From Paenibacillus sp. EZ-K15 (lineage in GTDB: Bacteria; Bacillota; Bacilli; Paenibacillales; Paenibacillaceae): a stretch of 64,000 nt of DNA. The position numbers and the translations under genes were made by a program. Under the pieces are notes generated by a model. That model was not told the origin of the DNA. It made no database searches and saw only the letters and a list, made by a program, of their open reading frames with translations. Positions 25,223 to 33,639 of the stretch are shown here, in pieces (the first letter of the stretch is position 1; every line of letters starts with the position of its first letter). The stretch lies in the NCBI RefSeq assembly GCF_002573715.1, contig NZ_PDHM01000020.1, positions 1 to 64,000 on the forward strand, read 5' to 3'.

Positions 25223-26104
25223 TTAATACGCAGGCAGCGGATTCGGCCGCCAGCTTGACTGCTCCCTAACCAGATCACTGATACCCACAAACTCAACCTT
25301 TGTCTGCAGTTTCGGAATGGTTCCTTTCAGCGCTTCTGCCGTGCGGATTCCATACACGCCAACATGACCTATTGCAATGCAGGATGTTCTCTCTTCCGCA
25401 TGCTGCGCCGCGGTCAGGAGCTGCTTGCTCACGTGCTGAACGGTATGAACGTCATCCAGGAAGATATCGTTGGCGATGGACGGCATCCCCTTCTCCGCTG
25501 CCAGTTTGCCAACCACGCTGTGGTAATTCGTCTTGCTGTCGATAAAGAACAGCCCTCTCTCCCTGCATACGTCGAGTACAATGGACATAACCCGCGCATC
25601 CCCGGTAACCTTGGAGCCCATATGATTATTAATCCCAACGGCGTAAGGAACCGAATCGATGGCCTCTTCCATGCGTTTACGAATTTCCTCATCGGTGAGC
25701 GAACTAAGAATGGCACCCGGTCCAAGCCAGGAAGTTCGTCCTTGCTTAGGCTCCATGGGCATATGGATAATGACGTCATGGCCTTGCCGATGCGCGGCTT
25801 CGGCGTCCTTCACGCTTGTCGGCAAAAAAGGCATCACGGCCACCGTGATCTTGATTGGCAGATTGAGCATTTCCTGAGTCCCTTTCTGATCATTGCCAAA
25901 ATCATCGATGATGACGGCTAGCTTATTGACTTTCGCTTCCTGACCTGGCTTGTTGAGTCCGGATTCTTCGTGCACTTGGTTTGGTTCCTGACGTGACAGA
26001 TCAGCCGAAGCAACCACCCCTGCCCCATAGCCGATCTGTGGTCCGTTCACGATCCCCCATGCCATACACAGCAGGATCACCAAATTTTTATATACCTTCC
26101 GCAT
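25223..26104 (-). CDS. Divergent polysaccharide deacetylase family protein (YibQ-like)
   Basis: A 293-aa exported protein with the NodB-like barrel of the divergent polysaccharide deacetylase (DUF610/YibQ) family. A signal peptide ('NLVILLCMAWGIVNGPQIGYG') precedes 'LAVIIDDFGNDQ' near residue 63, 'VIIHMPMEP', 'AVGINNHMGSKVT' and 'FFIDSKTNY', which stand in for the Asp/His metal ligands. The substrate is unknown; cell-wall or capsule glycans are usual guesses. The frame extends to a GTG at 26122, but GAAGGGG fits the ATG at 26104. Confidence 0.8.
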   Translation of the reverse strand: MRKVYKNLVILLCMAWGIVNGPQIGYGAGVVASADLSRQEPNQVHEESGLNKPGQEAKVNKLAVIIDDFGNDQKGTQEMLNLPIKITVAVMPFLPTSVKDAEAAHRQGHDVIIHMPMEPKQGRTSWLGPGAILSSLTDEEIRKRMEEAIDSVPYAVGINNHMGSKVTGDARVMSIVLDVCRERGLFFIDSKTNYHSVVGKLAAEKGMPSIANDIFLDDVHTVQHVSKQLLTAAQHAEERTSCIAIGHVGVYGIRTAEALKGTIPKLQTKVEFVGISDLVREQSSWRPNPLPAY

Positions 26105-26249
26105 CTTGACGCCCCTTCCCACTCCTATTCATACATACCTAACCGTATTGTTTGAGAAAAGTTAATCAAATATGTAAGTCAGAAAGTAAATGTTGCCGAT
26201 TAGCAAAGCGCTGGGCATAAGAAAATTCCTTGCACAAGGGATAACAACA

Positions 26250-26277
26250 AGGCGCTTCCCATACACGGGAAGCGCCT
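26250..26277 (-). terminator. GC-rich hairpin between tRNA-Leu and the deacetylase gene
   Basis: AGGCGCTTCCC (26250-26260) pairs perfectly with GGGAAGCGCCT (26267-26277). On the minus strand TTGTTGTTAT follows, so it may back up the tRNA terminator. The stretches 26105-26249 and 26278-26409 show nothing further. Confidence 0.45.
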
Positions 26278-26409
26278 CGTTTCAGGCAATGACTTGGCTG
26301 GCAGGGCAATCCCATCTTTCAACTAACCATATCAGTGTTTACTATGAATACGCGCATCATTTTATTTGCGTTAAATCCTCATCCCGCCCATCCAAATCTC
26401 AACACAAAA

Positions 26410-26446
26410 AAGCTCGTAAACTGCTAAAAAGCAAGTTTACGAGCTT
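26410..26446 (-). terminator. Terminator of tRNA-Leu
   Basis: AAGCTCGTAAACT (26410-26422) pairs with AGTTTACGAGCTT (26434-26446). On the minus strand it is followed by TTTTTTGTG, twelve bases past the tRNA 3' end. Confidence 0.85.
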
Positions 26447-26457
26447 CTTCATAAGGA

Positions 26458-26541
<84 letters not shown>

Positions 26542-26722
26542 GTATCATGTTCATCGCTTTTAGGAGACAAGCTCTTATCAGCGGCGACAAGATATATAAT
26601 ATCACGCCAGGTAAATCGAGTCAACACTTTTTTTGAGCTTGATTAAAAACCTGTTTTTCGGTTAAAATAAGAACATAAGTTCTCATTCAATAACCATTTT
26701 CTATATAAAGGCGGTGATGTTG

Positions 26723-27142
26723 ATGGCCATACCGGCTGTTACGACAGAAGAACGAGCATTGATCAAGAGTTACCTGCTGCTGATGTTCATTCATAAAGTG
26801 TTTGAAAGGGATTGCCGAATCATTCAGGAGAGCGGTGTCTTCAAGAGCCCTCAATTGTATGTAGAAGTTGTGGGGAACGGAGCCAAGCGTGCTGCTGTGC
26901 TTCTTCGTGAGGTGAAGCAGGAATTCACCAAGCGGGCGATCAAGGTGTATGATATTGGGCAAAACCAGGATGGAATCCAGGCGCGATATGCATGCCGGGG
27001 TTACATTGGTTCGATGAACATTCTATGGCCATCCTTCCGTGAAGAGATGATGGACCGCATGCGAGCCTATCTGGGGCTGGTTTCGCCCGAGACCGAGTCC
27101 TCCGAGCAAGCCCATCCTCCTGCCGCTGTTTCCGCCCGCTAA
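26723..27142 (+). CDS. Conserved hypothetical protein
   Basis: A 139-aa soluble protein starting at the ATG at 26723, eight bases after AAGGCGG; GTG 26714 and ATG 26717 are alternatives. The sequence is mixed alpha/beta with an N-terminal helix 'EERALIKSYLLLMFIHKVFERD', a basic middle ('KRAAVLLREVKQEFTKRAIKVYD') and a flexible Pro/Ala-rich tail. No motif, membrane segment or signal is seen. Basic, compact proteins of this kind often bind nucleic acid, but nothing proves it. It is convergent with the carboxymuconolactone decarboxylase-like gene, sharing the terminator at 27164-27214. Confidence 0.55.
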   Translation: MAIPAVTTEERALIKSYLLLMFIHKVFERDCRIIQESGVFKSPQLYVEVVGNGAKRAAVLLREVKQEFTKRAIKVYDIGQNQDGIQARYACRGYIGSMNILWPSFREEMMDRMRAYLGLVSPETESSEQAHPPAAVSAR

Positions 27143-27163
27143 ATCGCCGCCCTTTAAACAGAG

Positions 27164-27214
27164 AATAACCGTCTCCCCCCACTGAACAAGAATGCTCCGG
27201 TTGAGACGGTTATT
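27164..27214. terminator. Bidirectional terminator
   Basis: AATAACCGTCTC (27164-27175) pairs perfectly with GAGACGGTTATT (27203-27214) between two convergent genes. Confidence 0.7.
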
Positions 27215-27227
27215 GGTAACACGTGAA

Positions 27228-27557
27228 TCAATGAAGATTATGCTGCACGCGGGTCAGTCCCTGCGAGAGAGCATGTCCCGCACTGGCGGCAGACGCCACG
27301 GCTACAGCCTCCATAATCTGAGCATCCGAGGCTCCCTTCGCACGGGCTTCCTCCATATGGTAGAAGGTACACAGCTCATTATTGGCAAACAGTCCGATCC
27401 CGAGCGCGATCAGCTGCTTCGTCCGCTCATCCAGCTCGCCATCCTGAAAGCAAACGCCGGTGAACTGATGATACGCCTCTGCCATCTCCGGCATGCTCTG
27501 CTTCAAATTCAGAATTTCATTCTTATAAGCCGAGACCTTGTCATTGGACATTTCCAT
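27228..27557 (-). CDS. Carboxymuconolactone decarboxylase (AhpD-like) family protein
   Basis: A 109-aa all-helical protein with the CMD/AhpD core: 'LDERTKQLIALGIGLFANNELCTFYHMEEA', where C-x3-H marks the redox or catalytic site, then 'GASDAQIMEAVAVASAASAGHAL'. Small stand-alone CMD proteins act as peroxidase reducing partners or decarboxylases; which applies here is unknown. A TTG at 27611 lies in frame, but GGAAGAGGTG and length favour the ATG at 27557. The upstream minus-strand gene ends 69 bp before it, so the two may be cotranscribed. Confidence 0.75.
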   Translation of the reverse strand: MEMSNDKVSAYKNEILNLKQSMPEMAEAYHQFTGVCFQDGELDERTKQLIALGIGLFANNELCTFYHMEEARAKGASDAQIMEAVAVASAASAGHALSQGLTRVQHNLH

Positions 27558-27626
27558 AACCCAAAGCACCTCTTCCACAAAAATTTGATGCGAGGTTAAG
27601 TTGTCCGACAAGTTCGAGATCTATGC

Positions 27627-27845
27627 CTACTCTTCGATCGGGCTTATTCTTGGATCATTTTTAAGCTGGTAGCTGTAGCGTCGATCCAGTTTAACGACCC
27701 GCCGGTTTCTGCGGCGTATAATGACCTGCTCCGGGTCCCAGGCTACAACAAAGCCTATAATATCATTGGTCTCCAAGCCATCCCGCACAACCCGGACCAA
27801 TTCGCCGGAGAGCCGCAGCTCATCGAGTCTTTCATCGCTAATCAT
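27627..27845 (-). CDS. Small hypothetical protein
   Basis: A 72-aa acidic-then-basic protein. AAGGAGG seven bases upstream selects the ATG at 27845; an ATG at 27851 sits too close to that site. The middle 'GELVRVVRDGLETNDIIGFVVAWDPEQVIIRRRNRRVVKLDRRYSYQL' alternates like a small beta-barrel (KOW/Sm-like), which could bind RNA; this is inference from pattern only. No family is recognised. Confidence 0.5.
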   Translation of the reverse strand: MISDERLDELRLSGELVRVVRDGLETNDIIGFVVAWDPEQVIIRRRNRRVVKLDRRYSYQLKNDPRISPIEE

Positions 27846-27878
27846 CACCATACCTCCTTCATAAACGAACTCTGCAAA

Positions 27879-27910
27879 AAAAGACCTAAATGAGATCATT
27901 TAGGTCTTTT
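27879..27910 (-). terminator. Terminator of the 27965-28294 gene
   Basis: AAAAGACCTAAATGA (27879-27893) pairs perfectly with TCATTTAGGTCTTTT (27896-27910). On the minus strand it ends in a seven-base T-run. It also overlaps the region just upstream of the 27845 start. Confidence 0.8.
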
Positions 27911-27964
27911 GAATGCGTTGCGATATCGACAAACATCCCGACTAAGAGATGTTCTATATACCTA

Positions 27965-28294
27965 TTAACGCTGTGCCGGCTCAATGCTGTCATTCTTCTC
28001 GTACCAAAAATCCAGAACGGTTGAAGACATGACGCGCTTCTCGATATATTCTACCTGCTGAGGCGTAAACTGTTCCTTCCATTCGAAGGAAACCTCCTCA
28101 CACAATCCGGCAATCGTCAGCAGTTCTGACCAGGCAACATAGCGTTTGTACCAGAAAAACTGAGGATGTTCAATCATATAGGGATATAGATCATCAAACT
28201 CCGTATGTTTACAATCCAAAGCACGTTCAAAATGTACCTTTGCTTCATTCAGCTTCTCAATCAAAAACGGCTCGGTTACAGGTTGTTTCCCCAT
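27965..28294 (-). CDS. Conserved hypothetical protein
   Basis: A 109-aa soluble acidic protein rich in aromatic residues ('EHPQFFWYKRYVAWSELL', 'FEWKEQFTPQQVEYIEKRVMSST'), mostly helical. It starts at ATG 28294 with AGGAGG seven bases upstream. No motif, signal or metal site is recognisable. It has its own terminator. The upstream gap to 28511 shows no gene. Confidence 0.55.
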   Translation of the reverse strand: MGKQPVTEPFLIEKLNEAKVHFERALDCKHTEFDDLYPYMIEHPQFFWYKRYVAWSELLTIAGLCEEVSFEWKEQFTPQQVEYIEKRVMSSTVLDFWYEKNDSIEPAQR

Positions 28295-28511
28295 GGTGCT
28301 GCCTCCTCTCTCTTGCCTACCTCTTTATTATAAGCGAAAATCACGGAGGCGAAAAGATTTTGTTGTGATTTTAGGCTGAAATCCATTTAAAATCGACTTC
28401 GAATTTACACTATTACGCACTCCAGAGGCTAGGGTACAAACGTTCATGACTTAAGTCCTGCCTTTCGGCTCTACTCCTGACATATCATTAGCGTTTGGTA
28501 AATTCCTAATC

Positions 28512-29081
28512 CTAGCTGAACGTAATCTTGCCGTCCTCAAGCGACGATATGGCGACAAGCGATTCCACATGAACATTCTGTTCGCGCAGCGTTCGCGCTC
28601 CGGCCTGGAAGCTCTTTTCAATCACAACGCCAAGCCCGATTAATTCCGCCCCTGCTCGTTCAATAATCTTGATCAGGCCTCTTGCAGCGTCCCCGTTCGC
28701 GATAATGTCATCAATGAAGAGTAACTTATCCTCTTCACCGATAAACTGGCGCGATACCATAATGTCCGTGACAATGCCCTTGGTGAAAGACGGAACCCGC
28801 TCACACAAGGCGTCTGGATCGGCGAGCAGCGTTTTTTTGCGCCGGGCGAATACCATCGGAACTCCCAATTCCAGCGCCGCGGCAAAAGCAACAGAAATGC
28901 CGGAGGATTCCAGCGTTACGACCTTGGTCACACCGCTTTCTTTAAATCTCGCCGCGAATTCCCGACCCATATCCATAATTAAAGCCGGATCTACTTGATG
29001 CGTCAGCAGAGCATCCAGCTTCAGCACCTGATCCGACAACACGACACCTTCTTTGATGATCCGCTCCTTCAACCAATCCAT
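28512..29081 (-). CDS. xpt: Xanthine phosphoribosyltransferase
   Basis: Purine salvage enzyme joining xanthine and PRPP to give XMP. The 189-aa product has the type I PRTase motif 'KLLFIDDIIANGDAARGL' (PRPP loop), an N-terminal hood 'MDWLKERIIKEGVVLSDQVLKLDALLTHQ'-type region typical of Xpt, and 'VTLESSGISVAFAAALELG'. The start at 29081 is fixed by GGGAGG eight bases upstream. In Bacillus xpt is preceded by a guanine riboswitch and followed by pbuX; neither is visible here, and the 240 bp upstream show no purine-aptamer core. Confidence 0.92.
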   Translation of the reverse strand: MDWLKERIIKEGVVLSDQVLKLDALLTHQVDPALIMDMGREFAARFKESGVTKVVTLESSGISVAFAAALELGVPMVFARRKKTLLADPDALCERVPSFTKGIVTDIMVSRQFIGEEDKLLFIDDIIANGDAARGLIKIIERAGAELIGLGVVIEKSFQAGARTLREQNVHVESLVAISSLEDGKITFS

Positions 29082-29322
29082 CCAAAAGACCTCCCACGAT
29101 TCCTTTGTCGTAAAAGTAACATATTCCTCCCTGTACGGCAAGTACAAACGGAGACTCCGTCATTTAACTGTACGGTTTCCGTCATCATTCCTGACATTGA
29201 TCTCCGTTGCCGGGCGCTCATCCTTGTCATACCTCCGGCAAAGGACCTGGACAGGTAGGAGTCATGTCCCAGCTGAGCCAAGCATACCTTGTACTATGCA
29301 GAACGATTAACTTTCAAGGGGG

Positions 29323-30378
29323 ATGCGGGGCTTGCGTAATTCTATTCGTGTTTTACAGATCGCCTTTACATATATCGGAACCATCGTTGGCGCTGGCTTT
29401 GCGACCGGACGGGAAATCCTTCAATTCTTTACCCAATATGGACAATGGGCCACACTGACCATTCTGCTTACGACAGGACTATTCATTTGGCTCGGCACGA
29501 AAATCTTGACGATATCCAGGCGGATCGGGGCCAAATCCTTTGAGGACTTGAACAAATTTCTGTTTGGAGAAAAAGTCGGCGTCTGGATCAGCCTCTTTAT
29601 GTTTGTCATTCTGCTCGGGGTGAACAGCATCATGCTTGCAGGCGCCGGATCTGTTTTTGTGGAGCATCTGAATTTAAGCTATCAGACCGGGTTGTTTGTC
29701 ACGATGATCGGAACCTATTTCATTCTCAGAAAAGGCATCCAGTCCATCATGACGATGAACAGTCTCGTTGTTCCCATGATGCTGACCTTATCGCTTGCGA
29801 TTATTTCTCAGACGATTCAAGCGCCGGGTGCCACCCGTTTCTTAACCTTGACAACGGACCATAGCCTGCCTGCGGTTTGGCTGGCGCCCCTGCTCTACAC
29901 CGCCTTTAACCTGGTCATGGCAATGCCGGTGCTGGTCCCGCTCGGCAGCCAGACCGAAAGTGCGCGCACCGTAACCTGGGGAGGCATTATTGGAGGTACG
30001 GGGGTAGGGTTTATGCTGATGGCAGCGCATTTTGCGATGTCCGCCCATATGCCCGGCATCGCCCAATTCGAAATCCCGATGGGCAGCATCGCCAACCAGC
30101 TGGGCTGGCTGGTGCAGATCATCTATCTCATTCTGATCTTCCTTGAAATTTTCAGCACCTTCGTGGCCAATATCTACGGGATTACCCTGCAGGTTCAGCA
30201 GCGAACCTCGCTCTCGCCCAGAGTGATTACCCTTGGCATCATGGTGTTCTGTTATTTCTTCAGCCAGTTCGGGTTCAGTTCCTTGCTCTCTCTCCTCTAT
30301 CCGATGTTCGGGGGACTGTGTCTGCTCTGGGTGCTCCGACTAACTTTGTTCGGAACCCCCGATATCAGGGGAAAATAA
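29323..30378 (+). CDS. ykvI: YkvI-family membrane transporter
   Basis: A 351-aa integral membrane protein with about ten helices, of the YkvI branch of the APC transporter superfamily. The unwound-helix signature 'IGTIVGAGFATGREILQFF' at residues 18-36 is diagnostic. Substrate unknown; amino acids are likely for the superfamily. The ATG at 29323 directly abuts GGGGG, so the TTG at 29332, nine bases away, may be the real start. It is divergent from xpt and convergent with yhaN, sharing the terminator at 30378-30425. Confidence 0.8.
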   Translation: MRGLRNSIRVLQIAFTYIGTIVGAGFATGREILQFFTQYGQWATLTILLTTGLFIWLGTKILTISRRIGAKSFEDLNKFLFGEKVGVWISLFMFVILLGVNSIMLAGAGSVFVEHLNLSYQTGLFVTMIGTYFILRKGIQSIMTMNSLVVPMMLTLSLAIISQTIQAPGATRFLTLTTDHSLPAVWLAPLLYTAFNLVMAMPVLVPLGSQTESARTVTWGGIIGGTGVGFMLMAAHFAMSAHMPGIAQFEIPMGSIANQLGWLVQIIYLILIFLEIFSTFVANIYGITLQVQQRTSLSPRVITLGIMVFCYFFSQFGFSSLLSLLYPMFGGLCLLWVLRLTLFGTPDIRGK

Positions 30379-30425
30379 AGGGGCTTTCCCAAAGATATGA
30401 TAAACCTGCCCTTGGGAAGCCCCTT
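30378..30425. terminator. Bidirectional terminator
   Basis: AAGGGGCTTTCCCAAAG (from 30378) pairs with CTTGGGAAGCCCCTT (30411-30425), apart from one or two mismatches, between two convergent genes. Confidence 0.75.
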
Positions 30426-30432
30426 CTTATGG

Positions 30433-33400
30433 CTACATCGTGATAAATTGTGCATTGGGTATGCGTTTCATGGTTTGCTCCGCTACATGTCGATGACACG
30501 TCATCATCACGACTTGCCGGTCTTGCGACAATTCCGCGAGAAGCTCGAGCGCATGTCCGAGCCGTTCACCGTCAAAATTAACAAACAGATCATCAAGCAA
30601 TAGCGGCAAACCCATTGCATGTGGCATCGATTGAATCAGACCGAGCCGCATCGCCAAATATAACTGTTCCGCCGTGCCGCGGCTAAGCCTGCTGCTCTCC
30701 ACCAATTCACCAGTCGGGCGCTCTGCCAGCAGGCTCTGATCTCCCATCCGCATGACCATCCGGCTGTACATGCCGCCGGTCAGCATGGAGAAGTAGCGGG
30801 AAGCCAGCTGCAGCACCTGCGGCTGTTTCTCTTCCTCGTACATGCGGCGCGTACGTTTGATAAATTCGGAGGCCATCGAACGTACCGCATATTGCGAGAC
30901 TAATTCCCGCAGGGCGGATCGTTGCTCCTCCAGCTGCTGCAGGGCGGAATCCTGGTTTCCCGCTGCTTCCAGTGACTCTCTCTCCTGAAGCAGCCGCCCC
31001 CGCCGTTCCTGAAGCTCGTCCCGCAGGTGGAGCGCGGCGGATACGGCTTCCTCCTTCTTGAAACATTGAGCTTCAAGTTCCGCAGCATCCGTTAGCTCCA
31101 GCAGCTGTTCAAGCTGTCGGCGACCCGCAGCATCCCAGCCGCTGAACATGGTAATTTCGTGATGGCGGATCGTGCGAACAAGTTCCTCCCGGCGTTTCGC
31201 AGCAGCTCCCATACGAAGAAAGGTTTCTTCGTCTGCCGATTGAGACGATGCAATCAGAGCCGCTTTACGCAGCTGCAGCCCTTCCCGCTCCTCTTCTATC
31301 GCAGCCCACTCTTTGCGAAGCTCTTGAATACGCTCTGCAAGGACCTTCTTCTGTCTCGAATCCTCTTGATAGCTCTTCCATCTGGAATGGACGTTGCCGA
31401 GCTCAGCGACGGCTGGGATTCGGCTGCCGTTAGCGTCTCCTCGGGGATCCGCCGCAAAGATCTCATGGCATTGGATGATATAATCCTCCGCCTCTTTTAA
31501 CAGCACATCCATTTTCAGGCCAAGCGATTTCTGCTGCCGGATCAGCTCCTGCCCCTGCTCAACTTTTACGAATACGTCCAGCATCACGTCAGGCGACAGA
31601 CTCTGCGGGAGTGATATGGACATAAGCCAAGCCTCCCACTGCCGCTCCAGCTCCAAATATCGCTTCTCTTCCTGATCGATGGCGCCCTGAACCGTTTGTA
31701 ATTCAACCTGTTGCAGCGCAGCCTTCTCCTCAGCCGCCGCACAATCGGACGTCAATCGATCGAGCCGCTGCCGCCATGCTTGCCAGCCCTCCATCACGGA
31801 TCGAAGCTCGCGCATCTGCGCCTCCACCATGAAGGGGTCGCGAGCCAGGACAACGTTTTTGTCCCTTCGACTGCCCGGGATCGTACTCACTGCTGCTGCC
31901 GCGTAAGGGGCAGAGACCAGCCTGGAATAGAGATGATCTATATGTTCCGTTCCCTGCCCGTCTAGATTATGGATCTCATTCGAAACCGTACCATGAACTT
32001 CCCGGCCATGTAGACCGCTCCAGAATACATAACTCATGCCGAGCAGCATCACGATGCCTGAGACCACGGCAGCTTCCGTGGTTGATGTCCATAGCAATAC
32101 AGCTACCAACAGGAATGTCATAACAGCCATTCCCGCCAGCAGACCCTTGTACATCCGAGGTAATCGGCCCCTCCCCGATTGGCGCGCGGAAGAAGGCTCA
32201 GGCTGTGTCCGGGTCAATCTCCGTTCGCGCCAACGCTCGATCTCCAGCTGCAGCTGATTCCACAGTGCAGCGGTCTCCTGGGGCGCTGCCGGCTGAATCA
32301 TGGCAAATGCCTCTTGTCCCCGATCCATTTCCTCGCGCAGCTGCCGCCTGGCTTCCCGCTGCGCCGATTCAGCTGCCGCTGCAGAACGCTGGGCTCCGCG
32401 CTGTTCAATGAACAGCGCCTCCATCCGGCGATCATATCCGGCAAAGGCCGTACTGATTCGTCGTACCTCCTCGCGCTCCGAAGCGGATACTGATAGAGTT
32501 AGCATCTCTTGCCGGGTCCATGCCGGATCGATATCTCGGAGCAGCTGTTCCAGCCGGATCTCCTGAGACTTGTATTCGGCCGTAAGATCGGCAAGCTCCC
32601 GGTTTACGGCTTCGTGCAGGCTTCGTTTCGCCCACAGCTCCTCAATCCGTTCGCCATACTGTTCCATGAACGCATTAAGGGGGAGGGCTCTCAGCTTATC
32701 CTCCACGTCCTCGATCGCCCGCTCGACGCGGATGGACTGGGCGAGAAGGAGACGCTCTTCTTCCTGCATCTTTTCGTAACGGGGGATTCCATCCGGAGGA
32801 AAGTTGCCACTGTCCATCAGATCCTTCAGTTCCAACCTGGCCTCACGCCATTCCAGCCAGGCCGGACGAATATCCTGGGCTTTTCGAAGAAGCGACAAAT
32901 CCTCAGCGTCCCTGGTACGATCCTTTTCCAGAAGATTCAACTGTTCCTGTATTTCCAGAATGGATGTAAGGGTCTCGTTATATCGGGAAACGTACGTCTT
33001 GCTCTCGGAAACCTGGGTTCTTAAATGCTCGATGGATTGCAGCAGCTTGGCGGTATGCTGAACCTTTCCGCGCGGCTTATACAGCTTGTCCATCTCCTGA
33101 GACAACTTGCGTTCGGCTTCCAGTATATTGGCCCCGCCGCCGATTCCGGCATGGAACAGGTAACCGCTCATCTCGGCAGATTGCAGGCTGCGGATTTCCT
33201 GCAGCTCGCTTAACGAGATAGCAAACAGCTGACGAAACATATCTCTGGACACACCGCCCAAGGCATATTGCTCCAGCTCCTGCTGTCCAAGCTCGATCAC
33301 GATCCCGTTATCCGCTAGTTTATGAATATGTACGCGCTCACCCCTGCTGGTGGCTGAATTTCCTTCTCTGGGCCGGTTGTAGCGCCGGACCACCCAAGGT

Positions 33401-33639
33401 ACTCCCTCCTTATCCAGAAAACGCAGCTCGCCGCCGTGTACGCCTTCCCCCGAAGGCTCGCCGCGTTCTGCCGGCGAGCCCTTCCCCGGGAATCCGTACA
33501 GCATGGCTCGGATAAAATACAGGACACTGCTCTTTCCAGCTTCATTCGGCCCATACAGCACGGTCACAGGTGCATCTATCGCAAGGCTCATGTCCCGGAC
33601 GGCTCCGAAACCTTGAATGTTCATCCGCTCTAGTCTCAT
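30433..33639 (-). CDS. yhaN: YhaN-type SMC/Rad50-like ATPase
   Basis: A large coiled-coil ATPase, 1068 aa, partner of the YhaO nuclease in a Rad50/Mre11-like DNA-repair pair. The N-terminal Walker A is GPNEAGKSS near residue 30. Long Glu/Gln/Arg-rich coiled coils follow on both sides of two adjacent hydrophobic helices at about residues 500-545 ('GLLAGMAVMTFLLVAVLLW', 'VVSGIVMLLGMSYVFW'), which replace the usual zinc-hook apex. The signature 'LSRGTAEQLYLAMRLGL' near 978 and Walker B 'LPLLLDDLFVNFD' near 1010 close the ATPase head. The start is the ATG at 33639, overlapping the yhaO stop (ATGA). Confidence 0.87.
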   Translation of the reverse strand: MRLERMNIQGFGAVRDMSLAIDAPVTVLYGPNEAGKSSVLYFIRAMLYGFPGKGSPAERGEPSGEGVHGGELRFLDKEGVPWVVRRYNRPREGNSATSRGERVHIHKLADNGIVIELGQQELEQYALGGVSRDMFRQLFAISLSELQEIRSLQSAEMSGYLFHAGIGGGANILEAERKLSQEMDKLYKPRGKVQHTAKLLQSIEHLRTQVSESKTYVSRYNETLTSILEIQEQLNLLEKDRTRDAEDLSLLRKAQDIRPAWLEWREARLELKDLMDSGNFPPDGIPRYEKMQEEERLLLAQSIRVERAIEDVEDKLRALPLNAFMEQYGERIEELWAKRSLHEAVNRELADLTAEYKSQEIRLEQLLRDIDPAWTRQEMLTLSVSASEREEVRRISTAFAGYDRRMEALFIEQRGAQRSAAAAESAQREARRQLREEMDRGQEAFAMIQPAAPQETAALWNQLQLEIERWRERRLTRTQPEPSSARQSGRGRLPRMYKGLLAGMAVMTFLLVAVLLWTSTTEAAVVSGIVMLLGMSYVFWSGLHGREVHGTVSNEIHNLDGQGTEHIDHLYSRLVSAPYAAAAVSTIPGSRRDKNVVLARDPFMVEAQMRELRSVMEGWQAWRQRLDRLTSDCAAAEEKAALQQVELQTVQGAIDQEEKRYLELERQWEAWLMSISLPQSLSPDVMLDVFVKVEQGQELIRQQKSLGLKMDVLLKEAEDYIIQCHEIFAADPRGDANGSRIPAVAELGNVHSRWKSYQEDSRQKKVLAERIQELRKEWAAIEEEREGLQLRKAALIASSQSADEETFLRMGAAAKRREELVRTIRHHEITMFSGWDAAGRRQLEQLLELTDAAELEAQCFKKEEAVSAALHLRDELQERRGRLLQERESLEAAGNQDSALQQLEEQRSALRELVSQYAVRSMASEFIKRTRRMYEEEKQPQVLQLASRYFSMLTGGMYSRMVMRMGDQSLLAERPTGELVESSRLSRGTAEQLYLAMRLGLIQSMPHAMGLPLLLDDLFVNFDGERLGHALELLAELSQDRQVVMMTCHRHVAEQTMKRIPNAQFITM

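Noticed and set aside
26105..26409. Small ORFs around the GC-rich hairpin beside tRNA-Leu, considered as an integrated element or attachment site
   Set aside because: No direct repeat of the tRNA 3' end, no integrase, and the hairpins read as ordinary terminators.
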